Positions 16,697-25,041 of a stretch of 64,000 nucleotides of DNA are shown one piece after another. The notes below the pieces were generated by a model, which did no database searches, had not been told where the DNA came from, and saw nothing but the letters and a program-made list of their open reading frames with translations. A program made the position numbers and the translations under genes. The DNA is taken from contig WHTZ01000014.1 in the NCBI GenBank assembly GCA_009377495.1, positions 45,172 to 109,171 on the forward strand, written 5' to 3'. The first letter of the stretch is position 1, and every line of letters begins with the position of its first letter. The DNA comes from Luteitalea sp. (GTDB taxonomy: Bacteria; Acidobacteriota; Vicinamibacteria; Vicinamibacterales; Vicinamibacteraceae).

Positions 16697-17928
16697 GTGC
16701 GGACATTCCTTTCTCGGGCTTGGTTCTACCTACGTCGCCGGCACTTTGAGCGCGAGCTCGGCGAGGAGCTGAGCTTTCACCTCGAAGAGAAGTCGCGCGA
16801 GCTCGAAGCAAGCGGGCTTCACGCTGACGAAGCGCGTACCATGGCACGGCGAGCGCTCGGCAGTCCGCTGCGTGCCCGCGAGCGGTCCCGTGATGTTTGG
16901 GCGTGGCGATTCCTGGACGAGCTCACACAGGACCTTCGCTTCACAGTCCGGTCGCTTCGTCGTGCGCCGGTCGTCACGTTCTCGGTTGTTGGCACGCTCG
17001 CACTCGGCATTGGTGCCACGACCGCGATCTTTGGTGGTGTCAACGCCGTCCTACTGCGACCGTTACCGTTCCCCGACGCCGACCGGCTGGTCTTCGTTTG
17101 GGAAACCCTAGGGGAAGATCGGAGCGACGTCACCGCGCCGGACTTCCTCGACTGGCAACGCGATCAGCGCGTATTCGAACGGCTGGCGGCGTTCACCTCG
17201 ACCACCGTCGCGCTGACGGAGGGCGGTGAAACAGAGCGCCTGCCCGCGCGCCGCGTTTCGGCGGATTATTTCCGTGTGCTCGGCGTCCGGCCGGCGTTGG
17301 GACGCGATTTCACCGCGGCCGACGAGCCCTTCGGTGCACCGAAGACGCTGCTGCTGAGCGACGCGCTCTGGCGGGACCGCTTCGGTGCAGATCCATCTGT
17401 CCTCAATCGCGAGCTGATCCTGAACGGCGAACGCCACACCGTCATCGGCGTGCTGCCGCCAGGCGTCCTACTCCACGAAGAAGCGCAACAGCTCTATGTG
17501 CCGCTGGCGCTCACCCCGAAGGAAAGGCAATCGACAGGCAGTCACCTCCTGAGGACGATCGCGCGCCTCGAGCGCGACGTCTCACTCGAGCAGGCAGAAG
17601 CGGCCATGGTGGCCATCATGGCACGCCTCGCTCTCGTGCGCCCACACTCGAACCGTGACAGTTCCGCCCAATTGAGTGATATGCACGAGACGCTCGTCGG
17701 TGATCTCCGTCTGCCACTGCTCGTGCTCATGGCCGCCGTCGCCTTCGTGCTGCTCATCGCGTGCGCGAACGTCGCAAACCTGCAGCTCGTGCGCGCCACG
17801 AGCCGCCAGCGCGAAGTCGCCATTCGCGCCGCCTTGGGCGCGGGCTCATCGTGGCGCTCGTCGCCACGTACGTCCCGGCACGACGAGCGCTGCGCGTCGA
17901 TCCCGTGAGAGCACTCCGCACGGAGTAG
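16697..17928 (+). pseudogene. ADOP-family ABC transporter permease remnant with internal deletion
   Basis: The first 385 residues match the ADOP (Acidobacterial duplicated orphan permease) pattern: N-terminal FLSRAWFYLRRRHFERELGEEL, the DLRFTVRSLRRAP start, the MacB-type periplasmic domain, and the membrane segment ending in REVAIRAALGAG. The frame then shifts near 17845 and the true C-terminal end, VALVATYVPARRALRVDPV, appears in another frame up to a TAG at 17926-17928. Family members are about 800-880 residues, so roughly half of the protein is missing between these points. The simplest reading is an internal deletion that fused the two ends. The intact paralogue is at 29024-31660. Confidence 0.85.
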
Positions 17929-17939
17929 CGAAAAGGACC

Positions 17940-18004
17940 GGAAAAGGGGACAGGCCCCTTTTTCGGAACTAACGCACACGAAAAAGGGGCCTGTCCCCTT
18001 TTCC
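17940..18004. repeat. Inverted repeat with 26-bp perfect arms (GGGGACAGGCCCC type)
   Basis: Left arm 17940-17965 and right arm 17979-18004 are exact reverse complements; each contains AAAAGGGGACAGGCCCC. The loop is 13 bp. A second copy with identical arms is at 37507-37571. It lies between the ends of the decayed permease and imuB. Such elements are dispersed in many genomes, but no transposase is nearby; it could also work as a bidirectional terminator. Confidence 0.85.
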
Positions 18005-18013
18005 AGTTCTTTT

Positions 18014-19465
18014 CTAGTCCAACTCCCCTTCGAGAAACCAGCCGCCGGTCGATCGATCCTGGAAGATGCGATAGACATCATCGGCCAGCGCGACATCCCA
18101 TTCGTCACGATCCCAGGTGCGTGTGGACTCCGTTCCGCGCAAAGCATCGTTCCACCATGCGCCCGACGTGCGCCAAGGACCGGCCGCCTTGCGAACGAGC
18201 CCACCACCAGGCGTACCGGTCCCGAGCCACACGGAGACTGGCCGCCCTTCGACGATCCGCACACGGATAGGCCACGGACGACGCAAGCGTCGCAAGGGAG
18301 GGGCAAGGGCGATCGTCGAGGACCCGTTGGCCTGCATGACGGGTAACGCTGACCGGTCAGGGGCAAATCCCGTCATGATAAACGCGTCGGGCCGATAGAC
18401 ATCGCGTAAACGCGGTGACCCAACACGTCCTTCGCCCGCAAGTGCTCTCAGCCGCGCCACGAGCGTCGTCAGCCGCTCGGACGCTGGGAGCGGGTGTGGA
18501 TCGAGCAGCGTGTATTGCACGATACGACCAGGCACGACATCGGCGGCAACCGTGACGCCATCGATGCCAGCGTCCGGCGGGCGGGCTTCGAGATCGAGGA
18601 GCAACAGCGTGCGCAGCGTTTTCGGATCGCGCAACGGCGCCGGCAGCTCGATTGCTCGCTCGTGCCATGTGCGGGTGACCAGCTTCAGCCGTAGGCGCAA
18701 CACCGCAACGCCGCGGTCGCGCCGCTCCAAGCGTTGGCAGAACGGCTCGAGCACGCGTGCCAGCACGAACGAGAGTGGCTCGATCTCTTCGATAGGCCAT
18801 TCGAGCTCGCACGTCTCCTCGAAGATCTCGGCGGGACGCGTAACCACGAGTGGACGTGGATCTTCGCCGCGCGCGAGCGCTTGGAGCGCCAGTCCATCCT
18901 GACCGAGCCGTGCATGCAATGCGGCGGCAGGGAGCCGCGCGAGATCGGCGCACGTCCTGATACCCCAACGATGAAGCGTGGCGAAGATCTCGGCACACGA
19001 AACTTCGACATCAGCACTGGCGCTTGGTCCGGGCGCCATGCGGTAGTGGCGGCGCGAACCGCCCGCCGGACGCCTGCGCGTGCCCTTTGCGCGAACCGGC
19101 TCGGCAAGACCCTCCCTTCTGGCAACCAGCACGTTCGCGAGATCGGTCACCGGGAGATCCGCCACTCGGGTGGCTTCCTCACCGGGTGGCACAACGGTGA
19201 GTCCACGGCGCGCTCGGGCGAGCAGCGCGGCTGCGACCCACGTCCCGGCAATGGCCACGCTGACGGTGGGAAGGCCGTGATCCGCCGCAAGGCGCTCGGC
19301 GGCGCGCGCAATCGCGTGCGCGTCACCAAACATGCGGCGCAGCCCACTAACATCCGCGATTACGAGATCTGGTGTAAACACCTCGACCCGCGGCGACATA
19401 TCAGCCGCGACACTGCAAAGCACTTCATGTATGGGTGCTGAGGTCGATTCGAGTGCTAAGTACAT
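18014..19465 (-). CDS. imuB: ImuB, inactive Y-family polymerase-like protein (N-terminus probably missing)
   Basis: A 483-residue protein matching ImuB: VIADVSGLRRMFG, VSVAIAGTWVAAALLARARRG, the helix-hairpin-helix region TLHRWGIRTCADLARLPAAALHARLG, the LARGEDPRPLV core, and a long C-terminus ending FQDRSTGGWFLEGELD. ImuB lacks polymerase activity and links ImuA and DnaE2 to the beta clamp. The first residues here (MYLALESTSAPIHEV) correspond to a point roughly 70-90 residues inside usual ImuB proteins; only 137 bp separate this ATG from the end of imuA, and those bases are repeats. The 5' end is therefore likely lost or the gene is a short variant. Confidence 0.85.
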   Translation of the reverse strand: MYLALESTSAPIHEVLCSVAADMSPRVEVFTPDLVIADVSGLRRMFGDAHAIARAAERLAADHGLPTVSVAIAGTWVAAALLARARRGLTVVPPGEEATRVADLPVTDLANVLVARREGLAEPVRAKGTRRRPAGGSRRHYRMAPGPSASADVEVSCAEIFATLHRWGIRTCADLARLPAAALHARLGQDGLALQALARGEDPRPLVVTRPAEIFEETCELEWPIEEIEPLSFVLARVLEPFCQRLERRDRGVAVLRLRLKLVTRTWHERAIELPAPLRDPKTLRTLLLLDLEARPPDAGIDGVTVAADVVPGRIVQYTLLDPHPLPASERLTTLVARLRALAGEGRVGSPRLRDVYRPDAFIMTGFAPDRSALPVMQANGSSTIALAPPLRRLRRPWPIRVRIVEGRPVSVWLGTGTPGGGLVRKAAGPWRTSGAWWNDALRGTESTRTWDRDEWDVALADDVYRIFQDRSTGGWFLEGELD

Positions 19466-19467
19466 AA

Positions 19468-19710
19468 AGGTGTCAGGTGCCAGGGGTCAGGTCTCAGGGC
19501 TGTCTCAGGGATCAGGGAAAAGGTAGCCGATTCCTTTTCTCTCGTTCATGTAGGGCGCCCCTTTAGGGGCGCCATCCACTGCGTACGATCCTGATGGCGC
19601 GGCTAAAGCCGCGCCCTACTGATCCCTGGAGCCTGAGACAGCCCTGAAACCTGACCCCTGACCCCTGTGTTAGCCCTGGGACCTGGCACCTGGCCCCTGG
19701 CCCCTTTGTG
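19468..19710. repeat. Repeat cluster between and within imuA and imuB
   Basis: From left to right: a CAGGGGTCAGG-type unit (19480-19510, identical to the 12809-12839 unit in reverse), the palindrome GGCGCCCCT-TT-AGGGGCGCC preceded by GTAG (19550-19573), the palindrome GGCGCGGCT-AA-AGCCGCGCC followed by CTAC (19596-19619), then a second CAGGGGTCAGG-type stretch (19626-19708). The two palindromes face each other like a BIME pair. The right half is inside the imuA reading frame. Confidence 0.8.
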
Positions 19711-20421
19711 TGCCGTCGCAACGTGCACGTCCATATCGAAGCCTGCGAACAAACGCGCGCGATCACTCTTCCCCTGCCATCGTGGCGCGGCGCACGCGAG
19801 ACGCAGCGACACGCCGCCGGCGCTGCGCGTAACCGGCTCGCGTGTGACGATGAGAAAGACGGTGTTTCGACCTTCCAGTGATCGTTGGAGTCGTAGCCAC
19901 GTCGTAAATGGCATGCGCGCGAATGCGTGGCGTGGCGCGTCGGCCAGATCGAGAACGACAAGGCCAAAGCCACCCGCCTGGAGAATGAGATCCGACGCCT
20001 TAATCGCACTCGTGAGCGCGCGCCCGAGCAGATCGTGCGCGTCGCTGCGGGCGCGCCGCGCAAGCTCGCCCGGCGAGAGCGCTGGCCCGCGCACCCACAG
20101 CAGCCACTCGAGCTGCACCCCACCACTCATCGCGGATACGGGATCGAATCGATCGAGCGGGTCGACGATCGCTACCGCCTCGGCACGCCCGGTCGCGGCC
20201 GCCAGCGCCGCGTGCAGCAATCCCGTTCGTCCAGAGGATCGCGGCCCTGCAATCTCCGAGGTCTCGCCACGTGGGAAACCCCCACCAAGCTGCGCGTCCA
20301 GCCACGCGAGACCCGTCTCGGCCGTGGCCGAAGGCCTGGGCGCTCCCGTGTCCAGCAAGGTCCGATCGAATTTGCGGGTTCGGAGCAGCGTTTCGAGATC
20401 TGCACGTGCGACAACTGTCAT
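19603..20421 (-). CDS. imuA: ImuA, RecA-like mutasome component
   Basis: A 272-residue protein. The ImuA pattern is clear to about residue 235: LDAQLGGGFPRGETSEIAGPRSSGRTGLLHAALAA (a Walker-like region), VAIVDPLDRFDP, LLWVRG, FGLVVLDLADAP and LRLQRSLEGRNTVFLIVTREP. The last 35 or so residues (GARGQVPGPRANTG... to SRARL) are translated from the CAGGGGTCAGG repeats, and the TAG stop lies in the centre of a GGCGCGGCTAAAG palindrome. The original C-terminus, which in the family contacts ImuB, seems replaced. It is the first gene of the imuA-imuB pair; a GGCGAATA half-site lies 14 bp upstream. Confidence 0.88.
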   Translation of the reverse strand: MTVVARADLETLLRTRKFDRTLLDTGAPRPSATAETGLAWLDAQLGGGFPRGETSEIAGPRSSGRTGLLHAALAAATGRAEAVAIVDPLDRFDPVSAMSGGVQLEWLLWVRGPALSPGELARRARSDAHDLLGRALTSAIKASDLILQAGGFGLVVLDLADAPRHAFARMPFTTWLRLQRSLEGRNTVFLIVTREPVTRSAGGVSLRLACAAPRWQGKSDRARLFAGFDMDVHVATAHKGARGQVPGPRANTGVRGQVSGLSQAPGISRARL

Positions 20422-20580
20422 GGCTTTCGTATTTTATTCGCCTTATACGGTAAGCCACCTCCTCAGCCAAAGTCAAATCCCTCTACGGGCCCTCTACGGG
20501 CCTTATGACTCGTTGGAAATACCCCCGCATGCCCGCCCGCGGTTCATCCCCAAGCGTTCATTCCGCGTACACTAAGCAGC

Positions 20581-21186
20581 ATGGCTCTTTCGCAGGCGAC
20601 CCTCCCTTCTACCGTTGCCGACTACTTGGCGTTCGAGCGAGGGTCGGACTCCCGCCACGAGTACCTCGACGGCCACATCTATGCCATGGCCGGTGAAAGC
20701 ATGGAGCACAGCACGATCAACGCGAATCTCATCGTGCGGCTTGGTGTGCAGTTACAAGGCAGACCGTGTCAAGTCTTCTCCCCGAACATGAAGGTCCGGA
20801 CGACCCCAAGCGGGCTGTACGCGTACCCCGACGTTACTGTCGTCTGTGGCGATCCGCATTTGCACGATGAGCACCGCGATGTGTTGATCAACCCAACCGT
20901 TATCATCGAAGTCCTGTCACCATCGACGGAGGCCTACGACCGCGGTGAGAAGTTCCGACGTTACCGCCAGATCGACACGTTGAGTGACTACCTGCTGGTC
21001 GCCCAGAAACAGCCGCTCATCGAACATTACCGGCGCCAGTCGGATCAGTCGTGGTTGTACACAGCCGTGAGTGACCTGGAAGGACAGGTGGATATCGCCT
21101 CCATCAACTGCTCCCTCCGGTTGCGTGAGGCGTATGAGCGGATCACCTTCCCTGTAGCCACACCGCCGCCGGTGTCCACAACGTGA
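20581..21186 (+). CDS. Uma2-family putative restriction-endonuclease-like protein
   Basis: A 201-residue protein of the Uma2 (DUF820) family with a PD-(D/E)XK nuclease core: EYLDGHIYAMAGES, HSTINANLIVRLG, AYPDVTVVCGDP (Asp), and IIEVLSPSTEAYDRGEKFRRYRQI (Glu and Lys). These proteins are widespread and often multicopy in Acidobacteriota and Cyanobacteria; their biological role is unclear. It stands alone, divergent from imuA and convergent with a TonB receptor gene. Confidence 0.9.
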   Translation: MALSQATLPSTVADYLAFERGSDSRHEYLDGHIYAMAGESMEHSTINANLIVRLGVQLQGRPCQVFSPNMKVRTTPSGLYAYPDVTVVCGDPHLHDEHRDVLINPTVIIEVLSPSTEAYDRGEKFRRYRQIDTLSDYLLVAQKQPLIEHYRRQSDQSWLYTAVSDLEGQVDIASINCSLRLREAYERITFPVATPPPVSTT

Positions 21187-21210
21187 AAGGCCTGTCAGAA
21201 CCCTTGAGAA

Positions 21211-21243
21211 CCCGAAACTTGACGCATTGTGTCAAGTTTCGGG
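21211..21243. terminator. Hairpin between convergent genes
   Basis: CCCGAAACTTGAC (21211-21223) and GTCAAGTTTCGGG (21231-21243) form a perfect 13-bp stem with a 7-base loop in the gap between the ends of the Uma2 gene and the TonB receptor gene. There is no U-tract, so it may be a weak bidirectional terminator or a repeat. Confidence 0.5.
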
Positions 21244-21289
21244 GCTCGCAAGTGAGCGTCGGGGGGCACGGCCGTTAGGCCATGGCCCG

Positions 21290-23491
21290 CTAGAAGCTGG
21301 TGCGGAGCTCGGCGACAATCTGCCGTTTGATGACGTCGCCGAAGACGTGCTGCTGGATCTCGTCGTTGAACAGGTTCGTGACCTTGACGGAGGTGACGTA
21401 CTGGCCGCGTGCGCCCCATTTCACACCGAACGCGCCGTTCACGAGCGTGAAGGCATCCGTCGGGCCATGGAACCGGCTGTCGAGCACGTCCTGCCAGAAC
21501 GCGTCGTCGCTGTAGCTCACCGCGAGGTTCCCGAGGAATCGCGGGCCGTCATAGCCGACCCCAACGTTCACACGGTGTCTGGGCGGCAGATTGAGCTCTG
21601 AGATATCGAAATCCTTCGGGTCCGGTCTGTCCTGATACGCGTAATTGAGGAAGCCGTTCCACGCGGGCGTGAGTGCGCCCTCGATGCCCAACTCGACGCC
21701 CCGATAGCGCACGTCGCCGAAATTGAGGTAGCTGAACGCTGACGGGAGGCCGTTGTCAGCGCCGAACTGGCCGGACGCCAAAATCAGCTCGAGCACGCCG
21801 GGCGGCAACGGCCAGCCTGGCGGCGGGTTCGAGGCGCGGTAGGAGCCGACCTGTGTGAAGAAGATGTCGTTCTCCACGTCGTTGATGTAGAACGCCGCCG
21901 AAAGCGTCGCACGATCCCACAAGATGCCCGTGTAGCCCACTTCGTACGCGTCGAGTGACTGCTCCACCAGCTCGGTGTTGCCATTCGCCGCGACCGGGAA
22001 GTTGAACACCTGGCCCTCGAGGCGCGGATCGAAGGAGCCGAGCGGTAACTGGTTGATGAGCGTGAGATCGATAAAGTTGTTGATGAGGGACGGTGCCCGG
22101 TACGCGCGGTTGTACGACACGCGGAGCGTCTGTCCGGCGGTAGGCTTGTACATGAACGTCGTCCGCGGCGAGAAGACCGGGTCGTCGAGGACATCGAACA
22201 TGTCGAGGCGCCCGCCGACGAGCCAGCGGAAGTGGTTCGAGAGGAAGATCTCGTCCTGCACGTACACGCCGCCTTCGGTGCGCGAGTCCTCTCCTGGCGC
22301 AATCGAGAGATCGAACTGGCTCCGCCGGAAGTTGCCACCGTAGCTGATGACGTGCCGACGCGCAACGGTCTGAACGTCGCTGACCTCGATGTCATAGGTT
22401 TGAGTCTCGAAGACGAACTCGATCGGGCGACCGTCTGGGCCGACGCTGAGGAGATTGGTCGCGTTCCCGTCCAGCAGATTGACGAACCCGTTGATCGTGA
22501 AGTTGCCGCGACTGAAGCCGACCTTCCCGTAGCCAAGCAGCGAACCGCGATCGATGTCGAACGGCCCGGTGCCAGTGTGGACGATGCCGTCGGTCCCTGC
22601 GACGCCGCCCTGGATGACCAGCTTGCGCTCATCGTCGGCGAAATCGTAGTCGGCACGCACGTCCACCTTCGGCTGCGTCGTGCCCTCGTTCGAGAAGCTC
22701 GGGTATGGCGTATTCGTGCCGTTTGGAATCAGGCCGGTTGGTCGCGCGAAGGCATCCTGCGTGTACGCGCCCGCCGAGATCTTGTAGGCCCAGCGATCGT
22801 TCACCGCCTGTGCGTGCGAACCGTTGACATAGAAGAGCGTGCCCGTGTCCTGATCGAGCAGGTCGGTGTTCCGGTCGAACGTCCCAACGCCAATGGTGGC
22901 TCTCGTCCCGACCATCTCCCTTGGTGACTTGGTGATGACGTTCACCACGCCGGTCATCGCGTTCGCGCCCCAGACCGCAGAGGCTGGTCCGCGAATGACC
23001 TCGATCTGCTGGATCTCGGACGGATCCACGGGGAGGAAATCCCACATGACGAAGCCAAAGAAATCGAGGTAAATGCTCCGGCCGTCGACGAGGGCAAGCT
23101 GGGATGTCGAGAGCGTGCCAGTGGCGGCGCGGCTGGTGAGATTGATGTCGCGCGCCGATGTCTGGGTGACGTTGAGACCGGGCACGGTGCGGAGCAGGTC
23201 ACCATAATTGAGCGCTGGCGACTGCTCGATGGTTCGGCTCGAGATGACGCTCACCGTGGCGGGTGCGTTGACCAGCGACTGCTCGGTGCGAGACGCAGTG
23301 ACAACGACCTGCTCTTCGTAGACGGGCGGCTCCTGCGCCGCCTCCTGAGACGGTGCTTCAGGGGCAGTCTCCTCTGCAGGCGGCGTGGCTTCGCGCGACT
23401 TCTGGCCTTGGGCCACCCCCGGCACAGCGGCCCAACCGAATCCTGCCGACATCACACCGCACGCCAGAACGAGGGATACCAGCTTGAGCAC
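21290..23491 (-). CDS. TonB-dependent outer-membrane receptor
   Basis: A 733-residue receptor. It has an N-terminal signal (MLKLVSLVLACGVMSAGFGWAA), a Pro/Glu-rich spacer, a TonB-box-like EEQVVVTAS, then the plug domain (APATVSVISSRTIEQ, YGDLLRTVPGLNV, IEVIRGPASAVWGANAMTGVVNVITK) and a 22-strand type barrel ending in the aromatic TSF. Start is GTG at 23491 with an AAGGAG site. The plug motifs resemble siderophore or vitamin receptors more than SusC. No transporter partner is adjacent, so the ligand is unknown. Confidence 0.93.
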   Translation of the reverse strand: MLKLVSLVLACGVMSAGFGWAAVPGVAQGQKSREATPPAEETAPEAPSQEAAQEPPVYEEQVVVTASRTEQSLVNAPATVSVISSRTIEQSPALNYGDLLRTVPGLNVTQTSARDINLTSRAATGTLSTSQLALVDGRSIYLDFFGFVMWDFLPVDPSEIQQIEVIRGPASAVWGANAMTGVVNVITKSPREMVGTRATIGVGTFDRNTDLLDQDTGTLFYVNGSHAQAVNDRWAYKISAGAYTQDAFARPTGLIPNGTNTPYPSFSNEGTTQPKVDVRADYDFADDERKLVIQGGVAGTDGIVHTGTGPFDIDRGSLLGYGKVGFSRGNFTINGFVNLLDGNATNLLSVGPDGRPIEFVFETQTYDIEVSDVQTVARRHVISYGGNFRRSQFDLSIAPGEDSRTEGGVYVQDEIFLSNHFRWLVGGRLDMFDVLDDPVFSPRTTFMYKPTAGQTLRVSYNRAYRAPSLINNFIDLTLINQLPLGSFDPRLEGQVFNFPVAANGNTELVEQSLDAYEVGYTGILWDRATLSAAFYINDVENDIFFTQVGSYRASNPPPGWPLPPGVLELILASGQFGADNGLPSAFSYLNFGDVRYRGVELGIEGALTPAWNGFLNYAYQDRPDPKDFDISELNLPPRHRVNVGVGYDGPRFLGNLAVSYSDDAFWQDVLDSRFHGPTDAFTLVNGAFGVKWGARGQYVTSVKVTNLFNDEIQQHVFGDVIKRQIVAELRTSF

Positions 23492-24223
23492 CGCCAGCTC
23501 CTTGTGAATGAGGCGACCGACCCGTGCACGGTCGCCCTCATCTTACAGGATCTCGCTTGCTCCAGTGCTCCTGCAGAGTAATAGCGAAGTGCTCGTTGCG
23601 GCATTCGAAAGGTGTCCGCGAAGCTCCCTAATAGCGCTGGAAACCCCACAGGCGCTCGCGCCTGGATACTCGTTTTCTCGCCCCGGCCGCCCTCCGTGTT
23701 CTCGATCTGGAACGGCGATCGGTTCGACCTCGGCTGGGCGATCGACGTGCTGTGGGATCGTCCGGTGGGCGTGACTCCAGGCGATGACGTTTCCGCGGAA
23801 ACGCGGGCGGACAGACACCGTGAGGAAACGTCGGCCCAGGTACCCGGTGGCGGTCTCGCGGTAGACAGGGCGATCGCGCTAGTAGCAGGGCTAGTGGCTG
23901 GCTCTGTGAGCGCGGTTCCAGGCTTCGTCACCTTCGAAGATTGGCCACCGCCACTGGTGTCACGAGACCGAATCGGGGTTCGCTTGCGCTGGGCTCACGT
24001 CTTTGCTCTCGCGGCGGTCCCCCGTCGCGTGCCCGGCTGCTCTCGCGCGGCCGGACCGACCCGTTTCGCGCATTAGGTTGCCCGCCTGCGCCGGGCCGGA
24101 GCTACATGTCGAACGAGCCATTCACATGGCTGACACCTCGCAGTCAGCGAGAGAAGTCAGGGTTACCCTGGTGTACCGAAGAGCACGAAGAAGGATCACC
24201 AAGACTAATTGATCTTCTTCAAG
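23492..24223. other. 732-bp gap without a recognisable gene
   Basis: This is the longest noncoding stretch of the window. Open frames exist on both strands (for example 23612-24076 plus) but show no recognisable domain, have no good ribosome site and overlap each other. It must hold the receptor promoter near 23500. No strong repeat or RNA gene was seen. Confidence 0.5.
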
Positions 24224-24877
24224 TTAGTTGCCGGCCTCAGATCCTGTCTCGTACCACTTCTCCAGCCCCTCGTAGCTCACGCCGAGCTTCTCGAGAACCT
24301 CGTCGGGGCATCCCGTCCATGCGCCCACCGGGACATTGCCAACGTAGCCGATGTCTTCAATGCCCATCTTGCTCGACCAAAATCCCGTGGCGGTAAGGTC
24401 GCGCACCAGCGTGAAGAAGCGTCCGCCGTGCGTGAGACTCTTTTCCTCCGCTTTCTTCGGCCACGCGACGTCGTCGAGGATGGCGCTCCGCTCCGTCGTC
24501 GTACAGTCGACGAAGCGCTTGCCGAACCGCTCGCCGCACTCGCGATCGAGCCAGCGAAGGCCGCCGCGCATGGCCGTCTGACGCGCGGGCTGGTCGATCA
24601 TCATGAAGTCAACGAACTCGGGCACGCCCGCGTCGCTGGCGCTACCGGAACGCTCGTCAGCGGGGATGATGAGGTCCGCTAACAGGCGGAGCGTTTCGTA
24701 CTCGTGCTTCGTGAAGAACTTCGGCGTGTAGGCGGTCCCCTCAGCCGCGGCCGCTTGACGTGCCTGCTCCGCGTGCTGGTGGACCTGCGCTGCCTCGGCG
24801 CCTGTCCAACCGAGCCCCGCCACGGCCGGCACGCTGCCGAGCACCTGTAACGCCTTCCGTCTGCTAATGTCGCTCAT
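24224..24877 (-). CDS. Gluconate 2-dehydrogenase subunit 3-like, Tat-exported
   Basis: A 217-residue protein with a Tat signal (SDISRRKALQVLGSVPAVAGLG) and the subunit 3 pattern FFTKHEYETLRLLADLIIPAD, VPEFVDFMMIDQP. Such proteins form a complex with GMC dehydrogenases in the periplasm, where they help export or maturation. Start 24877 has GAGGA five bases upstream; an ATG at 24892 has none. Its GMC partner is upstream at 25042-26754, separated by a 164-bp repeat-filled gap. No separate cytochrome subunit is next to them. A second pair is at 49470-51799. Confidence 0.9.
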   Translation of the reverse strand: MSDISRRKALQVLGSVPAVAGLGWTGAEAAQVHQHAEQARQAAAAEGTAYTPKFFTKHEYETLRLLADLIIPADERSGSASDAGVPEFVDFMMIDQPARQTAMRGGLRWLDRECGERFGKRFVDCTTTERSAILDDVAWPKKAEEKSLTHGGRFFTLVRDLTATGFWSSKMGIEDIGYVGNVPVGAWTGCPDEVLEKLGVSYEGLEKWYETGSEAGN

Positions 24878-24943
24878 GGGATCCTCGCTCATCACGCGTG
24901 CGTCGCGACGAGGGGCCTGAAGGCGCCTCGCTACGGACTGCAC

Positions 24944-25017
24944 GGCGCGGCTAACCGCCTCCGCCAAGGCTACGGCGGTCCGCCGAAGCTTATGCGAAGG
25001 CGGAAGCCGCGCCCTAC
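24944..25017. repeat. Palindrome GGCGCGGCTAA-AGCCGCGCC interrupted by a second repeat
   Basis: The arms GGCGCGGCT-AA (24944-24954) and AGCCGCGCC-CTAC (25005-25017) are identical to the uninterrupted copy at 19596-19619. Between them sit 50 extra bases (24955-25004) that form their own stem-rich unit (CCGCCAAGGC...GCGAAGGCGG). One mobile or expanding element has entered the loop of another. Confidence 0.75.
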
Positions 25018-25041
25018 CAATCCTCAGCGCCCTACGAATTG

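Noticed and set aside
17940..18004. The inverted repeat as a complete insertion sequence
   Set aside because: There is no transposase or target duplication; it is only 65 bp and is better called a small palindromic element.
21211..21243. Hairpin as an integron attC site or attachment site
   Set aside because: It is a simple perfect stem without integrase or cassette structure; a terminator between convergent genes explains it.
23612..24076. Open frame of 154 codons in the 732-bp gap
   Set aside because: No ribosome site, no recognisable domain, competing frames on both strands; kept as noncoding.
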